Source: Bradyrhizobium agreste
Lineage (GTDB): Bacteria; Pseudomonadota; Alphaproteobacteria; Rhizobiales; Xanthobacteraceae
Direction: 5' to 3'
DNA length: 64,000 nucleotides
Assembly (NCBI RefSeq): GCF_016031625.1
Contig: NZ_JACCHP010000004.1
Span: 268,123-332,122, forward strand
Notes under the pieces: generated by a model
Databases searched by the model: none
What the model was told of the DNA's origin: nothing
Seen by the model: only the letters and a program-made list of their open reading frames with translations
Shown: in pieces, positions 62,640-64,000 of the stretch
Layout of the letters: each line of letters starts with the position of its first letter
Numbering within the stretch: position 1 is the first letter of the stretch
Translations under genes and position numbers: made by a program

Positions 62640-63913
62640 CTCGGGCCTCCGAACTTGGACAGCGCGAGCTGAAGCGGCGCATGTGACTTTGCGTACTCGG
62701 CTGCGGGTATACCCTGGACCGCCGCCTCCCAAGCTTCTCGCAAGCTCATGACGCCGTCCGCGATACCGCCGGGATGCCCCATGATGCCGCCGCCGGCGAG
62801 ATGCATGAGGTCTACGCTTCCGAGACGCTCGAATGTGTCTCCGGCTTGTCCGGCCCATTGTCCTGAAGAGAAGACCGGCATCATCGGTTTGACACCTGAA
62901 AACTCAGCCAAACATGAGCTTGCGGACAAAATCACGGAATCATCCGGCTCCCAGAACTTACTCCTCAGGCCATTCACGTGCAGATGATCGACACCAGCCA
63001 GTCGCCACAGCTTTTGAAATGCCAAGAAATCGAAGCCGAGCCAGGGATGACGGGTAAATAAGCCCCATCCATTGCGGTGACCATGGATCGGCAGATCTGT
63101 ATAGGTCCGCAGATGTTCGATCGCAGAGAAGCCGCACCAATTGACGCTCACCATGACGCACGTTCCGCCAGCCTGTAGCACCAAGTCATGGCGACGCCGC
63201 ATGTCGTCGATCGAACCACTGATGTTGATCGCGTACATGGGCTTTCGACCCAACCGGTCGGCATGCCTCTCGATCACGGGAAAGACCGCCTTCAAGCGCT
63301 CCTCGAAAGGCGCGTAAGGCGGATCGGCGATTAGCTCGTCATCCTTGAGAAAGTCGATTCCGGCTTCGCAGATCTTATCGACCAGCGACGCGGTCTCGGA
63401 TGGAGACATACCGATACTTGGCTTCAAGATCGTACCGATCAGCGGGCGCTCAAAGATACCGGCTAAGCGTCGAGTCCCTTCGACACCGAACTTGGGACCT
63501 GGAAAGCTTGCGGCGTACTCGAGCGGAAGGTCGATGTCGAGCAGCCGAAGCCCCGTGATTTCGCCGAGTTCGAATAGATTGCCCGCAACAGTCGCCAAGA
63601 GCGTTGGAATATTGCGACCCACGTTATCAACAGGAAACGCAATTTCGATCTCGCCGCGCCGAAACGCCTTTGGTCTCTGCCTCCGCTCCGAGAACGCACT
63701 GCGCAATGTCGGGGCGTCGGCGGATGGCAACTCGGTCACCCCAAGTACCCGTGCGCGCGACCGCTTCTTCAGCTCGTCCGTTTCGCCAGGCAACGAGAGA
63801 AACGTCCCGCTTGACTGCTCTCCTGCGACGATTTCCGCCGCCCTCTCGAGACTATCGACGGTCTCGATCAGATATCGGGCTGTGAACTCGGATCGCGGAT
63901 TGTCGCTGCGCAT
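62636..63913 (-). CDS. oiaX: RuBisCO-like protein (probable OiaX-type acid-sugar phosphate decarboxylase)
   Basis: A 425-residue member of the RuBisCO large-subunit superfamily, shorter than true RuBisCO and with no small subunit nearby. Residues that align with the RuBisCO active site are kept: K164 in GTILKPSIG (K175), the carbamylated-lysine triad K190, D192 and E193 in DFLKDDE (K201, D203, E204), H279 and R280 in IHGHRNG (H294, R295), H312 in DHLHVNG (H327), K319 in RSKF (loop-6 K334), S350 and GGGIMGHPGG. It is coupled to a DUF1537 kinase, as in the 3-oxo-isoapionate 4-phosphate decarboxylase (OiaX) pathway. I chose the ATG at 63913 with AAGG upstream; ATG 63931 and GTG 63964 are alternatives. 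Carbon fixation is not implied. Confidence 0.85.
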   Translation of the reverse strand: MRSDNPRSEFTARYLIETVDSLERAAEIVAGEQSSGTFLSLPGETDELKKRSRARVLGVTELPSADAPTLRSAFSERRQRPKAFRRGEIEIAFPVDNVGRNIPTLLATVAGNLFELGEITGLRLLDIDLPLEYAASFPGPKFGVEGTRRLAGIFERPLIGTILKPSIGMSPSETASLVDKICEAGIDFLKDDELIADPPYAPFEERLKAVFPVIERHADRLGRKPMYAINISGSIDDMRRRHDLVLQAGGTCVMVSVNWCGFSAIEHLRTYTDLPIHGHRNGWGLFTRHPWLGFDFLAFQKLWRLAGVDHLHVNGLRSKFWEPDDSVILSASSCLAEFSGVKPMMPVFSSGQWAGQAGDTFERLGSVDLMHLAGGGIMGHPGGIADGVMSLREAWEAAVQGIPAAEYAKSHAPLQLALSKFGGPR

Positions 63914-64000
63914 TGTGACGCCTTGCTGCATTTCTTCCCGGAATTCGTCTCTATGATCCCCCACAAACGAAGAACGTTTGGATGCGGACGGGGATATCTT

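Noticed and set aside
62636..63913. True RuBisCO and autotrophic carbon fixation
   Set aside because: The protein is shorter, there is no small subunit, phosphoribulokinase or activase, and the neighbours are sugar-acid catabolic genes.

Overview
The window looks like chromosome of a high-GC alphaproteobacterium, most likely Bradyrhizobium or a close relative. I infer this from the FixJ/FixK-type regulators, two perfect TTGAT-N4-ATCAA boxes, a matR-matA-matB malonate cluster, many TRAP and ABC uptake systems, and frequent TTG/GTG starts. No rRNA, intact tRNA, insertion sequence, integrase or CRISPR array was seen.

Layout. (1) 1-4.6 kb is a low-oxygen regulatory block. It holds a partial glycine-rich exported protein, a single-domain response regulator, a FixJ-like regulator, a cysteine-free FixK/CRP regulator, a two-helix K+ channel and an AI-2E-family permease. 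FixK boxes lie upstream of the exported protein and of the permease. (2) 4.6-5.4 kb is non-coding and contains the 3' half of a tRNA-Lys. (3) 5.4-12.1 kb is a malonate island: GntR regulator, TRAP DctPQM, malonyl-CoA decarboxylase and malonyl-CoA synthetase, with stop/start overlaps. (4) 12.1-15.3 kb has the 3' half of a tRNA-Arg, a frameshifted FAD monooxygenase and a MarR regulator with three copies of one 10-bp motif. (5) 15.3-21.3 kb holds a GntR-like regulator with two winged helices, an HMG-CoA-lyase-type enzyme, a class III CoA-transferase and a NitT/TauT-type ABC importer. This fits uptake, CoA activation and cleavage of a branched dicarboxylate.

(6) 21.4-64 kb is a large, visibly less GC-rich block of carbohydrate and acid-sugar catabolism, almost all on the minus strand. 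It starts with a ribose-type ABC importer, lactonase, SDR, BKACE and an Ldh2-family dehydrogenase, the last two frameshifted. A dipeptidase and a tartrate-like set follow: 2-hydroxyacid dehydrogenase, IPMDH-like enzyme, MFS carrier and GntR regulator. Then come a triply frameshifted GMC oxidoreductase, an aldehyde dehydrogenase, a HAD hydrolase, a full-length transketolase, a TRAP system, an alpha/beta hydrolase, an LtnD-like dehydrogenase, a split transketolase with a LysR regulator, an epimerase-fold dehydrogenase and a second ribose-type ABC importer. The right end has an OtnC-like decarboxylase, pyruvate kinase, an SDR, a second TRAP system, a DUF1537 acid-sugar kinase and a RuBisCO-like protein that keeps the RuBisCO lysines.

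The most interesting system is the right-hand block. A RuBisCO-like protein is translationally coupled to a DUF1537 kinase beside its own TRAP importer, with OtnC, LtnD, pyruvate kinase and two kinds of transketolase nearby. The known relatives are the tetronate (LtnD/OtnK/OtnC) and 3-oxo-isoapionate (OiaK/OiaX) pathways, but this combination is mixed and no OtnI-type isomerase is visible. A palindrome close to TTAAYGYATRCRTTAA stands before three transcription units of this block (36.26, 40.45 and 55.06 kb), which suggests one GntR-type regulon. Six single-base frameshifts break four genes between 12.6 and 38.0 kb. They could be real decay or sequence errors.
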